64,000 nucleotides of DNA from an uncultured Planctomycetota bacterium. Lineage in GTDB: Bacteria; Planctomycetota; Phycisphaerae; UBA1845; UTPLA1. The stretch lies in assembly GCA_900696465.1 (NCBI GenBank), contig CAADGE010000020.1, positions 80,912 to 144,911 on the forward strand, given 5' to 3'. Each line of letters opens with the position of its first letter. Position 1 is the first letter of the stretch. The notes under the pieces were generated by a model. The model was not told where the DNA came from, did no database searches, and worked only from the letters and a program-made list of their open reading frames with translations. Shown one piece after another: positions 18,761 through 28,669 of the stretch. A program made the position numbers and the translations under genes.

Positions 18761-20272
18761 TCAGTCGCTTCTGCTCGTTGCGCTCTGTCGCGTTGCCGAA
18801 AGGTTGCAGAGTTCCTCAACCAGTTGCGATCGCTCTGGATCCAGTGGCGCGGTTCCTCGAAACCAGAGACGGATGCGCACGTCGCCCTCGCCGACCCATT
18901 CGAAGATCGACGTCGATTCCTGCTCCGGTGGGTGGGGCTCATTGCCGCCGTTGTCGTTCCACAGAGCAGTGCGGTCGCCATCCTTCATTTCGATCCGGCA
19001 GCAGGACACTTCCGGCGCGAGGATGGCCATCGCGCGAACAAGCGCCGGTGCGTCGTGCGCCTGTGCGATCTTGAGCCGTGCAAGGTGAGCAGCCGCATGG
19101 AGCACCTTGGTTTCCTGTCGGCCCGTCCAGTGAGCCGTCCATCCACCCCATTCCAGGTAGCCCAGCACACGAGCGGCGAACAGTGCCATGACCAGCACGC
19201 CCACGACGAGCAGGCCGAGCACGAAATGATTCGCCGTCATCGCCGCGATACAAACTGCGGAAACGATGATGCTGGCAATGTAGATCTGAACTGCCGCGGC
19301 GCTCGGAGTCTGGCCGCGGTCCAGAAGGCGATGGTGAATATGATCGCGATCGGACGCGAACAACGGCTGACCGCGAAACACGCGCCGGGCGACGGCCAGC
19401 AGCGTGTCGAAGATCGGGTAGCCCAGTGCAAAGAGCGGCACGAGAATCAGCACGACTGTGTGCGCCTTCTGTGCGGAGTGGAGTGACGCCAATGCGAGAA
19501 ACATACCCAGGGCCAGTGACCCGGTATCTCCCAGAAAGACCCGGGCCGGATGAAAGTTCCACCGCAGAAAGCCCAGCAGGGAGCCCGCCAGCAGCACCAT
19601 GAGCACCGTCATGTAGTGATTGCCCAGCCAGATGGCCACCACCGCATTCACGGTCGAAGCCAGCAGGCAGATACCTGCCGCCAGACCGTCCAGACCGTCT
19701 GTAAGATTGATCGCATTGGTAATGCCGACGATCCACATCAGTGAGAGGATTGCCCCAATCACGCCCGGCAGAACCATTGCCTCCGTGCCTGGCAGGGTGA
19801 TGGCGCCGATGCGAAAGCCCAGGAGCACGGCGGCCAGCGCCACCACCCCCTGCACCAGCAGCTTTACCTTCGGCCGCACCCCGAAGCGATCGTCCACCAT
19901 CCCCAGGAGCAGCATTGCCAGTGTGCAGATGATGATGCCGTAGACGAATCGCGTCCGCGCCCGGAGCATTTCGCCGACGAGATTCTCAAGGTTCAGGGAA
20001 ACGATCGTGCCTGCAAAAACGACAAAAAAAATCACCAGTCCGCCCATCGTGGGCGTTGCATGGTCGTGTCGCTTACGCCCGACGGGTCGATCGACCCATC
20101 CGAAGCGCTGTGCGAGGAGAATATAAAGCGGCGTCAGCGCCGCCGTCCCGAGGGCCGCCACGATGAAGAGCACGGCGTAGGATTTGAACTGAAAAAAGTA
20201 GCTGATCCATTCCGGCACGGACGGCGCCTGGACGGTGGGAGCGGTGGGCAGCGTGCCTTGAGCAAAAAGCAA
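18761..20272 (-). CDS. WecA/TagO-type polyprenyl-phosphate sugar-1-phosphate transferase with C-terminal extension
   Basis: A 503-aa integral membrane enzyme that loads a sugar-1-phosphate (usually GlcNAc) on undecaprenyl phosphate to initiate envelope glycan synthesis. Diagnostic motifs are GMVDDRFGV (the Asp pair), TNAINLTDGLDGLAAG, FLGDTGSLALG and the cytoplasmic HIHHRLLDRG loop. About 11 helices cover residues 15-370. Unlike the usual proteins of about 350 aa, it carries a soluble C-terminal tail of about 130 residues with a GAF-like look (HAAAHLARLKIAQ, VSCCRIEMKDG, VRIRLWFRG). Confidence 0.9.
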   Translation of the reverse strand: MLFAQGTLPTAPTVQAPSVPEWISYFFQFKSYAVLFIVAALGTAALTPLYILLAQRFGWVDRPVGRKRHDHATPTMGGLVIFFVVFAGTIVSLNLENLVGEMLRARTRFVYGIIICTLAMLLLGMVDDRFGVRPKVKLLVQGVVALAAVLLGFRIGAITLPGTEAMVLPGVIGAILSLMWIVGITNAINLTDGLDGLAAGICLLASTVNAVVAIWLGNHYMTVLMVLLAGSLLGFLRWNFHPARVFLGDTGSLALGMFLALASLHSAQKAHTVVLILVPLFALGYPIFDTLLAVARRVFRGQPLFASDRDHIHHRLLDRGQTPSAAAVQIYIASIIVSAVCIAAMTANHFVLGLLVVGVLVMALFAARVLGYLEWGGWTAHWTGRQETKVLHAAAHLARLKIAQAHDAPALVRAMAILAPEVSCCRIEMKDGDRTALWNDNGGNEPHPPEQESTSIFEWVGEGDVRIRLWFRGTAPLDPERSQLVEELCNLSATRQSATSRSD

Positions 20273-20425
20273 GGTTCTGACCTTCCTTGACGGCGTAAGT
20301 CGCGTTGTTCATTCTAGCGGGTGGCGGCCCCTTTGCGAGCAGGATCGTTCACTCGTTCGGGTGCGTGGTGCGGCGCACCACCACTGGGCCTCACACTGCG
20401 GCCGTTACATGACAGGGGAGACTGT

Positions 20426-23400
20426 GTGTCCGTTCGACTGATTGCCGGTAGGGCCGGTAGCGGCAAGACGCATCACTGCCTGACGCGGATTCGTCAGGAG
20501 TTGGCGCGAAATCTCGTCGATGGCCCGCGACTGATCCTGCTCGTGCCGGAACAGGCCGGCCTTCAGATGGAACGCGCCCTATTGGCGATGTCCGACAGGC
20601 CGGCCCTTGGCCGCTGCGAGGTTCTGAGCTTTCGACGTCTCGCCCATCGCATTCTTTCCGAATCCGTCGGTCCTGCGCCCACGCCGCTCACGCCCATCGG
20701 TCGCCAGATGGCGATGCGCTTCCTGATCGCCCGCCGACGCCGCGAACTGAAGGAATTCGGTAAGGTGGCTGATCGCGGCGGATTTCTCAGTGCTGTCTGC
20801 GGTGGAATCGTCGAGCTCCTGCAGGAGGCCGTTACACCGGACCAGCTTGATCTTGCAGCATCCGCGGCGCGCGACGAAGGGCACCCGTCCGCCCCGCGTC
20901 TTCACGACATGGCCCTGCTTTTCCGTGCCTATCTGGAATACCTCGGCTCCGACCGCGTCGATCCTGAGTCCGTGCTCGATCTGGCACGTGCTCGCCTGGC
21001 TGCCCTCTCCTGGCCCGACGGCGCCTCGATCTGGGTCGATGGCTTCGCAGGATTGACACAGCAGCAGGTGCGGATGGTGACCGCGCTCGCACGGCGGGCC
21101 GCCGGTGTTGAAATAGCTCTGTTGCTTGATCCGGCATCAATGCACAGGACGCGGTCGCCCGATCTGCATGATGAGCTGTCGCTTTTCGCGCGCACCGAGC
21201 GAACATGGTTGGCCCTCTCGCGCACGCTTCAGGAGGAAGGTGTGTCGATCGAGGAGCCGCTGTACCTACAAGGTAAACCACCGCCGCGCTTTGCGGCCTC
21301 GCCGGAGTTGTCAAACCTTGAAGCCCGACTCTTCAGCGGCCCAGCGGTGTTGAGTCCCGCTTCTTCATCAACATCGACCGGCCAGGTTCATCTAATTCGC
21401 GCCGCCGACCGACGCAGTGAGGTGGAAGTGGCCGTCACGGCGCTGGTCGATCTCGTTCAGCGCGATCCGGCTCCGTTGCGATACCGCGATGCGGCGATCA
21501 TCGTCCGCGACCTGACGGGTTATCACGATTTGATTTCATCGGCCTTGGCGGCACGAAGCATTCCATTCTTCATCGACCGGCGCCGACCGACGACCAATCA
21601 CCCCGTGGTGCAGTTTGTTCGCGGACTGCTCTCCATGCATGGTGACGCGGCCTTCGATCAGTGCATCGCACAAATTCTCAAGACCGGCCTGAGCGGGCTG
21701 GAAGATGCCGATGCCGAGGCGATCGAAAATTACCTGCTCGCCCACGGCATGGTCTCTGCCGCTGCCTGGGAAGAGGCCTGGAGCTACGCGCCGATTTCCT
21801 CGCGGCCCGAATCGGCCGATACGGACTGGGGCAAACTCACCCTGAAACGTCTGACGGCGGCCCGTCAACATCTTCGGGATCGCATCGGCGACTGGTGGCC
21901 AAGCAAACCTCATGGCGATGCAGAGGCCATGGATATACGGCAGGCCCAATCGTGCAAGAAATGGGTCGGCGATCTCTACGGTGTGCTGGAGCGCTTCGAA
22001 GTACGCGATCGCCTTCGCGAAGCATGTGCAGACGCGGCCGCGCAAGACCGTCTCGACGAAGTCGAGGAACATCAGCAGGTCTGGGCAGATCTGGTCAAGT
22101 TGCTCGACGAAGCCGCCGAAGCCCTCGCAGATGAACCGATGAACGGACGCCAGTTCCGCGATGTCATTGATTCCGGTCTCTCCGAGTTCACGGTCGGCCT
22201 CGTTCCTGCCACGCTCGATCAGGTGCTAGTCAGTTCCATTGAGCGCAGTCGTCATCCGCCGGTGCGAGCAGTGTTCGTGCTCGGCTTTGGTGAGGGGCAG
22301 TTTCCCGGCCGACCGGCGGAGGACCCGGTCTTCAGCGACGATGTTCGCAAACAGCTCGATCGCAGCGGCATCGCGCTGCCTCAATCGCGCGTGCGGCGAA
22401 TATTCGACGAGCGTATCCTCGCCTACATTGCACTGACGCGCCCCAGCGAATTCCTGTGGGTCAGCTATCCCGAATCTGACGAGGCCGGCAAGCCGCTGGC
22501 CCCCTCACCGTACTGGACGGCTGTTGAGGCAGCCGCTGCGATCCCGGTCAAAGCCGCGGAAGACTGGCTGTGTTCCGGGCGACTCGGCCCGGCCCGGCTG
22601 GCGGCCGTAAGCAGTGTCAGCACTATGGCATCATTCCTGGCGGAGGCGATTCGCGCCGAGTGCGCAGGCCTCCTGCCTGAAGCTGAGGCCCCGATCTGGG
22701 GCGCACTCTATGAATGGGCAAGAACCACACCGGCCGTTCGAGCAAAAGTGGCAGCCGTTCTCGCCGCGCTGGCCCCGCCCGAATCAGCGGCGCTGTCGGA
22801 CAAGGCCCGCAGCGCCCTGTGGCGCAGACCTCACCGCATCAGCGTGACGGCGCTGGAACGATTCGCCGAATGTCCGTTCGCACATTATGCCGCGTATGGC
22901 CTTCGCCTTGAACCGCGCCCTGTGCACGAGGTCTCCGCGCTCGACATGGGCCGCATCTATCACACCATCCTTGAGCAGTTCGTAAACGAGCTGAGCGAAT
23001 CCGGTCGCGCTCTTCGCGATGTATCTCCCGAACAAATCGCAGTCGACCTGGCTCGACTCTGTGAAAACGTCGTACCGGAGTACGCACAGACGGTTCGCAT
23101 GGAGCCGGGCAAGCGTCGCGGCGCCATCTGGAGAGGACGGCGCGAATTACCGGCGGCCAAGCGCGGTGAGAAGGCCGCGCTCGACGCGAGCGGCCTGCGA
23201 ACGGCTGCGACCGAGTGCGAATTCGGCATCGATCCCTCGCGCGGTCTTCCGGCGTTAAAGCTTCGCACTTCGAAGGGTATCGACGTCGAGCTGCGCGGCA
23301 AGATCGACCGTGTCGACCTCCTGCAGGATGGTGACACGCGGCTCGGCGTCGTTTTCGATTACAAGCGCTCCATCGGACGCACGCTCCAACTGGATGAAGT

Positions 23401-23986
23401 CTTCCACGGCCTGGCCTTGCAATTACTCGCCTATTTGCTGGTTTTGCAGGAATACGGTGAGAAGCTCGCCGGCGGCAAAGTCGAGCCGGGTGGCGCTTTT
23501 TATTTGCCGCTGCTCGCGGGCTACGAACGCGTAGATCACCCAGCGGACGCGGCGAAGGATGATTTCAATGCGTACAAAGTCTACCGGCCGCGCGGCGTAT
23601 TCGACTTCGACTGGATCGATCAACTCGATCCCAACTGTAAGACCAATTGGAGCAGGGCCTTCTCAGTCTACCGTAAGAGCGACGGCACGCTCGGACACGA
23701 AAATCGAGGTGATGCCGTCCCCGCCGGCCGACTGCCGAAGCTGCTTGACCACGTCCGCCGAACGATGATCACGCTGATCGATCGATGGCTTGATGGTGAC
23801 ATTTCCGTGTCACCGGTCATCTTGGGACGATGGTCTCCCTGTGAGAAGTGTCTGTATCGAAACGTCTGCCGGATCGAATACGCCGGTCGTCAGGGTCGCC
23901 GGCTGGAGACCATGTCCCGGCAAGATGTCCTCCGACGCATCGCCGGCGAAGACAGAGCTGCCGCAGGAGGCGTACAGGATGACTGA
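20426..23986 (+). CDS. addB: AddB-type helicase-nuclease subunit
   Basis: A 1186-aa subunit of the AddAB double-strand-break resection complex. It has a Walker A motif at the very N-terminus (AGRAGSGKTHH), degenerate helicase domains, and a C-terminal RecB-type nuclease with VVFDYKRSIG. The probable four iron-sulfur cysteines are one in ERFAECPFAHYAAYG near residue 816 and three in CEKCLYRNVC near residue 1138. The frame is open to 20321, but the GTG at 20426 has AGGGGAG 5 bases upstream and starts directly at the Walker A strand. The last 8 bases overlap addA. Confidence 0.93.
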   Translation: MSVRLIAGRAGSGKTHHCLTRIRQELARNLVDGPRLILLVPEQAGLQMERALLAMSDRPALGRCEVLSFRRLAHRILSESVGPAPTPLTPIGRQMAMRFLIARRRRELKEFGKVADRGGFLSAVCGGIVELLQEAVTPDQLDLAASAARDEGHPSAPRLHDMALLFRAYLEYLGSDRVDPESVLDLARARLAALSWPDGASIWVDGFAGLTQQQVRMVTALARRAAGVEIALLLDPASMHRTRSPDLHDELSLFARTERTWLALSRTLQEEGVSIEEPLYLQGKPPPRFAASPELSNLEARLFSGPAVLSPASSSTSTGQVHLIRAADRRSEVEVAVTALVDLVQRDPAPLRYRDAAIIVRDLTGYHDLISSALAARSIPFFIDRRRPTTNHPVVQFVRGLLSMHGDAAFDQCIAQILKTGLSGLEDADAEAIENYLLAHGMVSAAAWEEAWSYAPISSRPESADTDWGKLTLKRLTAARQHLRDRIGDWWPSKPHGDAEAMDIRQAQSCKKWVGDLYGVLERFEVRDRLREACADAAAQDRLDEVEEHQQVWADLVKLLDEAAEALADEPMNGRQFRDVIDSGLSEFTVGLVPATLDQVLVSSIERSRHPPVRAVFVLGFGEGQFPGRPAEDPVFSDDVRKQLDRSGIALPQSRVRRIFDERILAYIALTRPSEFLWVSYPESDEAGKPLAPSPYWTAVEAAAAIPVKAAEDWLCSGRLGPARLAAVSSVSTMASFLAEAIRAECAGLLPEAEAPIWGALYEWARTTPAVRAKVAAVLAALAPPESAALSDKARSALWRRPHRISVTALERFAECPFAHYAAYGLRLEPRPVHEVSALDMGRIYHTILEQFVNELSESGRALRDVSPEQIAVDLARLCENVVPEYAQTVRMEPGKRRGAIWRGRRELPAAKRGEKAALDASGLRTAATECEFGIDPSRGLPALKLRTSKGIDVELRGKIDRVDLLQDGDTRLGVVFDYKRSIGRTLQLDEVFHGLALQLLAYLLVLQEYGEKLAGGKVEPGGAFYLPLLAGYERVDHPADAAKDDFNAYKVYRPRGVFDFDWIDQLDPNCKTNWSRAFSVYRKSDGTLGHENRGDAVPAGRLPKLLDHVRRTMITLIDRWLDGDISVSPVILGRWSPCEKCLYRNVCRIEYAGRQGRRLETMSRQDVLRRIAGEDRAAAGGVQDD

Positions 23987-26900
23987 GATCAACTGGACAC
24001 CTTCGCAGCGTGCGGCGATCGACACCGTCGACCGAAGCGTGCTCGTTTCCGCCGGTGCCGGCAGCGGCAAGACCGCCGTGCTGGCGGAGCGCTGCGCGCA
24101 TCTCGTGGCGGATCATCGTCCGCCCTGCGCCGTGGACCGTCTCCTCGTCGTCACATTCACCGATGCGGCCGCCTCGGAAATGCGTGAACGCATCGCCCGG
24201 ACCTTGCGCGCCCGCCTGTCCGCCCGGCCGGAAGACCCCTGGCTGGCAGGTCAGCTTGCCCTTGTGGATTCGGCAGATATCTCAACGCTTCACTCTTTCT
24301 GTCGTCGTCTGCTGGGGAGGTATTTTGCGCATGCGGATCTCGACCCGCAGATGCCGATGATGGATCCGTCGGATGCCAGTCTTCTTCGGCGTGAAACCGC
24401 GCAACAAGTCTTTGATTCATTCGAAGCCCGTGAAGACGCCGTCGGCGAGTCCTATCTGAACCTCCTGGCCGCCTATTCCGGCGGCAGCGAACGGACACTC
24501 ATCAATCTCGTCCTTGAAGTGGATGAGTTTCTTACCTCCATCCTTGATCCCGACGAGTGGATTCGCACAACACTTGCTTCGGCCCAGACGGAAGGAAACG
24601 ATGCACTACCCGATGTCTGGCGCATGCGATTCGCGGACGCACTACGCGAAGAACTACAGGCCCAGTTGCGTACGCTTGACCACTATCGGCACAAGCTTGC
24701 TGAAAAGTCGCACGCGGTCGACGGGTTCATTCAGGCCCTCGATCAATACGCCGAGCAACTAAAGCGTTGGTCGTCCATCCTGGAAGCAGACACCAGCCCG
24801 GTCGCGTTGGATCAGGTGTGCGCCGCGGAACTGCCCGCCTACGAATTCCCCACCCTTCCGAGAAAGTCGAAAAAGATCGCCCAGTTGCCGTCGGAGGAGG
24901 TCTTGGATTTCGAGGCCGCGGGCGATCTGGTAAAGATGGTGCGGGACAACCTCTTTACTAAAGGAATACAAAAACGCTTTGGCCGCTTCACGGTTGCCGA
25001 CTGGGCGCAGGGCCTGACGCTGGTCCGACCGCACATGGTCGTGTTTCTGCAACTGGTGCGCGAGGTCCGGGCGGCTTACCAGCGTGCCAAGAATGAGCTG
25101 GGGGTCATGGACTTCGCAGACCTCGAGCGCCGGTCGGTCGAACTCCTGCAAATCGAAGAAAACGGCGTGGCCGCGCGGTTGCGCGAGCACTATCAGCACG
25201 TGCTCGTCGACGAGTTTCAGGACACCAGTCCGCTTCAGGCGGAAATCCTGCGACTTGTCAGCCGCGAGATGGATCCGACTCGCAAGGCCAACCTCTTTAC
25301 CGTGGGCGATGTCAAGCAAAGCATCTACCGTTTTCGCCTTGCGGAGCCGCGGCTGTTCCTTGAGCGGATGAACCGCTTCGAAGTTGAAAGCGCCAAAGCG
25401 AATCCCGCCGCACCCGGATGCGCGATCCACCTTGTGGAAAACTTTCGAAGCCGACCGCGCCTGCTGGAGGCGATCAATGCGATCTTCGAACGCCTCATGG
25501 TCAAAGACCTCGGTGACTTAGACTACGACGAGTCCGCCCGGCTTAAGCCCGGTCGCAGCGAGGAAGATGACGCTCAGGAGTCGATTCCCCCGATCGAACT
25601 GCACATCCTGGATGACCTGCGCAGCGGCGCAAAGGATCAACACGGCGACGACGCATCAACGTCCGTGGAGGGTGCCGACCCTGCGTCAGACGAATCGACG
25701 GACGCCACGGATGATTCGCCGGAAGACTGGCAGCGCATGGAGCGCGAGGCCTATGTGATGGCCGACTGTGTTCAGGAATGCCACGATCGCGGTTACGCAC
25801 TGCACGATATCGCCATTCTCCTGCGAAGCATGAAGGCACGATCCGCGTTACTGATGCGAACGCTTGCCCGTCGAGGGATCGCCGCGCGCTCGGATGTATC
25901 GGGCGGCTTCTTCGAAGCACTCGAAGTCCGTGACATGCTCTGCCTGCTGGCCCTGCTCGACAACGAGCAGCAGGACATCCCGCTGGCTGCCGTTCTTCGA
26001 TCGCCGATCCTGGGATCGCCGCTATCGGATTCCGACCTCGTCGAAGTGCGCACTTGTCGATCGCTCTCCGCGATCGGCATGCCTTTTCACGCGGCCTTCA
26101 GGGAGTACGCCGCTCGCGGCCCCGATGAAACTCTTCGAACTCGCCTCCGGACGATTCGTAAACGTCTCGCCGAATGGAGAAAGCGCATCCGCAGTCGCCC
26201 GCTCGCAGACACCCTCTGGGAAATCTACGAGCAGAGCGGCTACTTCGCATATGTCAGCGGACTGCGTGAAGGACCGCAGCGCCGCGCGAACCTCATCCGC
26301 CTCCACGAATACGCCCGCCAGTTCGGCACGTTTCGTCGCCAGGGGCTGTACCGATTCCTCCAGTTCATGGATGCCCTGCGCGAATCCGGTGACGATCTTG
26401 AGCCAGGCGTCGTTCGCGGTGGCGCCGAAAACGTCGTCCGCGTCATGTCGATTCACCGCAGCAAGGGGCTTGAGTTTCCAGTCGTGATCGTCGGAGAACT
26501 GGGCAAGCGTTTTAATTTGAAAGACGCCCGCAGGTCGGTGCTGTTCGATCGACAGTTGGGCCTGGCGCTGGAGGCGGTCGACGTGGATCGTCGCATTCGC
26601 TATCCCACCCTGCCGCATCGACTCGTCGCTCGATCCATCGTCAACGAGTCGCTCTCTGAGGATCTTCGTGTCCTTTACGTGGCGATGACCCGCGCCAGAG
26701 AGCGGCTCATCCTCGTCGGCACGCAGCCACATTCGCGCGTCGAACAGTGGCTGATGCGCCTCGCCGGCCATGTCGGCCCGCTCCCGCTAACCGATCGTCG
26801 CAGTGCTGTCGGCATGCTCGATTGGGTGACCCAGGCAGTCTGTTGTCAGCCGTGCGGGCGCGTCGCCTTCGATGTACCGCCGGGGCCGCAGACCCTGATC

Positions 26901-27785
26901 CATGTGCATACCTACGCAACGGAAGACATGAATAACTGGTCGATCAAGCCGCCGCCGCGCACTGGTGAGCGAGCGCGTCTTGAGCGATATGCTGCTTTTG
27001 CGCCGTCGGAATTGAAATCGCCGCAACCCACTGCAACGGACTGGATCACTACCATCGAGAAACGATTAACCGCGCCGTATCGCGCCGCGCCGCTTACGCG
27101 CGTGCCTGCCGTCGCAGCGGCAAGTTTGCTCAAGCGGCGCTGGGAGTCCCAGCAGGACGACCTTGACCCGGCCGCCGGCTTGGATGCCCCAACCTCATTG
27201 GGCGTGACTGCAGACGGCTATCGCTTCGATCCACCCCGATCGTGCAGCGGCGTACAGCCCGTCGACGCGGCACAGCGGGGAACATGGACGCATGAATTCC
27301 TCCGGCGACTTGATCTTGGCCGTGTCGGCAGCAACGATCTGCTTCGTGCCCAACGAGAAGAAATGATTCGTGCCGAAGTCTTCAGGAGAGACGAAGCCGA
27401 CCAGATCGACCTCGATGCCATCGCATGGCTCTTTCAGTCACCTCTGGGCCAGCGACTGACCAACGCACGATGCAGAGTATTCCGCGAGTGGCCGTTTGTG
27501 ATCGGGGTCAATCCGACACGCTACGATCCGGGAGCAAGCCCGCTTGATAAGCAGGACCTCATGCTTGTCCGCGGCATCATCGACGTCCTTTTTGATGACG
27601 GCAGCGGCTGGGAAATCCTTGACTACAAAACCGATCAGGTTTCCGGAACTTCGCTGGCAGAGCGTGCAGATTTGTACCGCGGCCAACTGCGAATTTATGC
27701 AGCCGCTGTCGAAACGACCCTCCGCGAACCTGTGCGAAAGCTGCACCTGGCGTTTCTCTCGCCACGCGAAAACATCGAGTTCTAG
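23979..27785 (+). CDS. addA: AddA-type UvrD/RecB-like helicase-nuclease subunit
   Basis: A 1268-aa SF1 helicase with a C-terminal nuclease, partner of AddB. Motifs: I SAGAGSGKTAVL; Ia TFTDAAASEMRERI; II LVDEFQDTSPLQ; III VGDVKQSIYRFRLAEP; V VMSIHRSKGLEFPVVIV; VI LYVAMTRARERLILVG. The nuclease near residues 1190-1250 has VRGIIDVLF, EILDYKTDQVSG and GQLRIYAAAVE. A strongly acidic linker interrupts domain 2A (about residues 550-590). I chose the ATG at 23979, preceded by AGGAGG and overlapping addB by 8 bases, over an upstream in-frame start at 23790. Confidence 0.94.
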   Translation: MTEINWTPSQRAAIDTVDRSVLVSAGAGSGKTAVLAERCAHLVADHRPPCAVDRLLVVTFTDAAASEMRERIARTLRARLSARPEDPWLAGQLALVDSADISTLHSFCRRLLGRYFAHADLDPQMPMMDPSDASLLRRETAQQVFDSFEAREDAVGESYLNLLAAYSGGSERTLINLVLEVDEFLTSILDPDEWIRTTLASAQTEGNDALPDVWRMRFADALREELQAQLRTLDHYRHKLAEKSHAVDGFIQALDQYAEQLKRWSSILEADTSPVALDQVCAAELPAYEFPTLPRKSKKIAQLPSEEVLDFEAAGDLVKMVRDNLFTKGIQKRFGRFTVADWAQGLTLVRPHMVVFLQLVREVRAAYQRAKNELGVMDFADLERRSVELLQIEENGVAARLREHYQHVLVDEFQDTSPLQAEILRLVSREMDPTRKANLFTVGDVKQSIYRFRLAEPRLFLERMNRFEVESAKANPAAPGCAIHLVENFRSRPRLLEAINAIFERLMVKDLGDLDYDESARLKPGRSEEDDAQESIPPIELHILDDLRSGAKDQHGDDASTSVEGADPASDESTDATDDSPEDWQRMEREAYVMADCVQECHDRGYALHDIAILLRSMKARSALLMRTLARRGIAARSDVSGGFFEALEVRDMLCLLALLDNEQQDIPLAAVLRSPILGSPLSDSDLVEVRTCRSLSAIGMPFHAAFREYAARGPDETLRTRLRTIRKRLAEWRKRIRSRPLADTLWEIYEQSGYFAYVSGLREGPQRRANLIRLHEYARQFGTFRRQGLYRFLQFMDALRESGDDLEPGVVRGGAENVVRVMSIHRSKGLEFPVVIVGELGKRFNLKDARRSVLFDRQLGLALEAVDVDRRIRYPTLPHRLVARSIVNESLSEDLRVLYVAMTRARERLILVGTQPHSRVEQWLMRLAGHVGPLPLTDRRSAVGMLDWVTQAVCCQPCGRVAFDVPPGPQTLIHVHTYATEDMNNWSIKPPPRTGERARLERYAAFAPSELKSPQPTATDWITTIEKRLTAPYRAAPLTRVPAVAAASLLKRRWESQQDDLDPAAGLDAPTSLGVTADGYRFDPPRSCSGVQPVDAAQRGTWTHEFLRRLDLGRVGSNDLLRAQREEMIRAEVFRRDEADQIDLDAIAWLFQSPLGQRLTNARCRVFREWPFVIGVNPTRYDPGASPLDKQDLMLVRGIIDVLFDDGSGWEILDYKTDQVSGTSLAERADLYRGQLRIYAAAVETTLREPVRKLHLAFLSPRENIEF

Positions 27786-27813
27786 GCAGCCCGCGCCGGA
27801 TCCCGGCGAGTCG

Positions 27814-27841
27814 GCCATTTCGTCACCGGCTCGGTTATAAT
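27814..27841 (+). promoter_or_regulatory. Candidate promoter for the coaX operon
   Basis: A perfect -10 hexamer TATAAT lies at 27836-27841, 22 bases before the coaX ATG. The -35 region (around 27814-27819) is weak. GAGGAAAG, a good ribosome binding site, follows it at about 27851. Confidence 0.35.
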
Positions 27842-27862
27842 CCCGGTCGCGAGGAAAGACAC

Positions 27863-28669
27863 ATGGAAGACATCTCCGGCGATCCGCGAACGCATTCCAA
27901 TCTGCTGATCTTCGAGATCGGCAACTCCCATGTGAGCGTGGCGACGACCGTGGCCGGTTCGGTACGCACGAATCAGCGATTCAACCTCGACCAGCTCGAT
28001 GCCATCGCCGCGCACAGCGAGGAGGCATGGGCGGCACTTCCGCCCGATCGCCTGAAGGCCCTGGCGGCGGCCGGCGTCGTGCCAACCGTGATGGATCGCC
28101 TGAGCGAGCGCATTGAATCACTGTTCAACGAGACATTGCACATCGTGGGCGACGACCTCCATCGTCCGATGTCGCTCGCCGTGGAAGCGCCCGAAAAGGT
28201 GGGCATCGACCGCGTGTGTGCCGCCGCTGCGGCCTACGAAGGCGTCGGCGGTGCCTGTGCGATCGCCAGCTTCGGCACGGCCATCACCGTCGACTGCGTC
28301 AACGAGCAGGGCGTCTTCCTCGGTGGCGCCATCCTCCCGGGCCTTGCGCTTCAGGCCCGCGCCTTGCACGAGGGTACAGCGGCACTGCCGGAGGTTCAGA
28401 TCGAGCCCACCGGCCTGGTTTTCGGGACGACCACCCAGGAAGCCATCTGCAACGGGATTCTCTTCGGTGCTGCAGGCGCCCTCCGGGAAATCGTCGAACG
28501 TTATGCCACACACCTGGGCAGCTGGCCCGCCCTGATCGCCACAGGTGGGAATGCCGAACTGATCAGTCGCGAATGCGATTTCATCGATCGCGTGGTGCCG
28601 GACCTCTGCATCCGCGGAATCGCTTTGGCCTACCGCAAGCACTTTGCACCTCTGCCGGACTCATGGTAA
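27863..28669 (+). CDS. coaX: Type III pantothenate kinase (CoaX-like)
   Basis: A 268-aa protein of the ASKHA-fold pantothenate kinases (first step of coenzyme A synthesis). Matching features are IFEIGNSHVSVA near the N-terminus (usually DxGNT; Glu18 replaces Asp here), KVGIDRVCAAAAAY, SFGTAITVDCVNEQG, FLGGAILPGLALQARAL and LIATGGNAELIS. The Asp-to-Glu change sits in the phosphate/metal motif, so activity should be tested rather than assumed. It is preceded by GAGGAAAG and overlaps the downstream GTPase gene by 7 bases. Confidence 0.85.
   Translation: MEDISGDPRTHSNLLIFEIGNSHVSVATTVAGSVRTNQRFNLDQLDAIAAHSEEAWAALPPDRLKALAAAGVVPTVMDRLSERIESLFNETLHIVGDDLHRPMSLAVEAPEKVGIDRVCAAAAAYEGVGGACAIASFGTAITVDCVNEQGVFLGGAILPGLALQARALHEGTAALPEVQIEPTGLVFGTTTQEAICNGILFGAAGALREIVERYATHLGSWPALIATGGNAELISRECDFIDRVVPDLCIRGIALAYRKHFAPLPDSW

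Noticed and set aside
17653..18981. 442-codon ORF antisense to the SpoIIE phosphatase
   Set aside because: The phosphatase motifs on the plus strand are complete; the antisense frame is low in motifs and spans a convergent gap.
28216..28662. Upstream extension of the MnmE-like GTPase frame
   Set aside because: It lies inside coaX in another frame and is Arg/His-rich; the GTPase similarity begins at about 28663.
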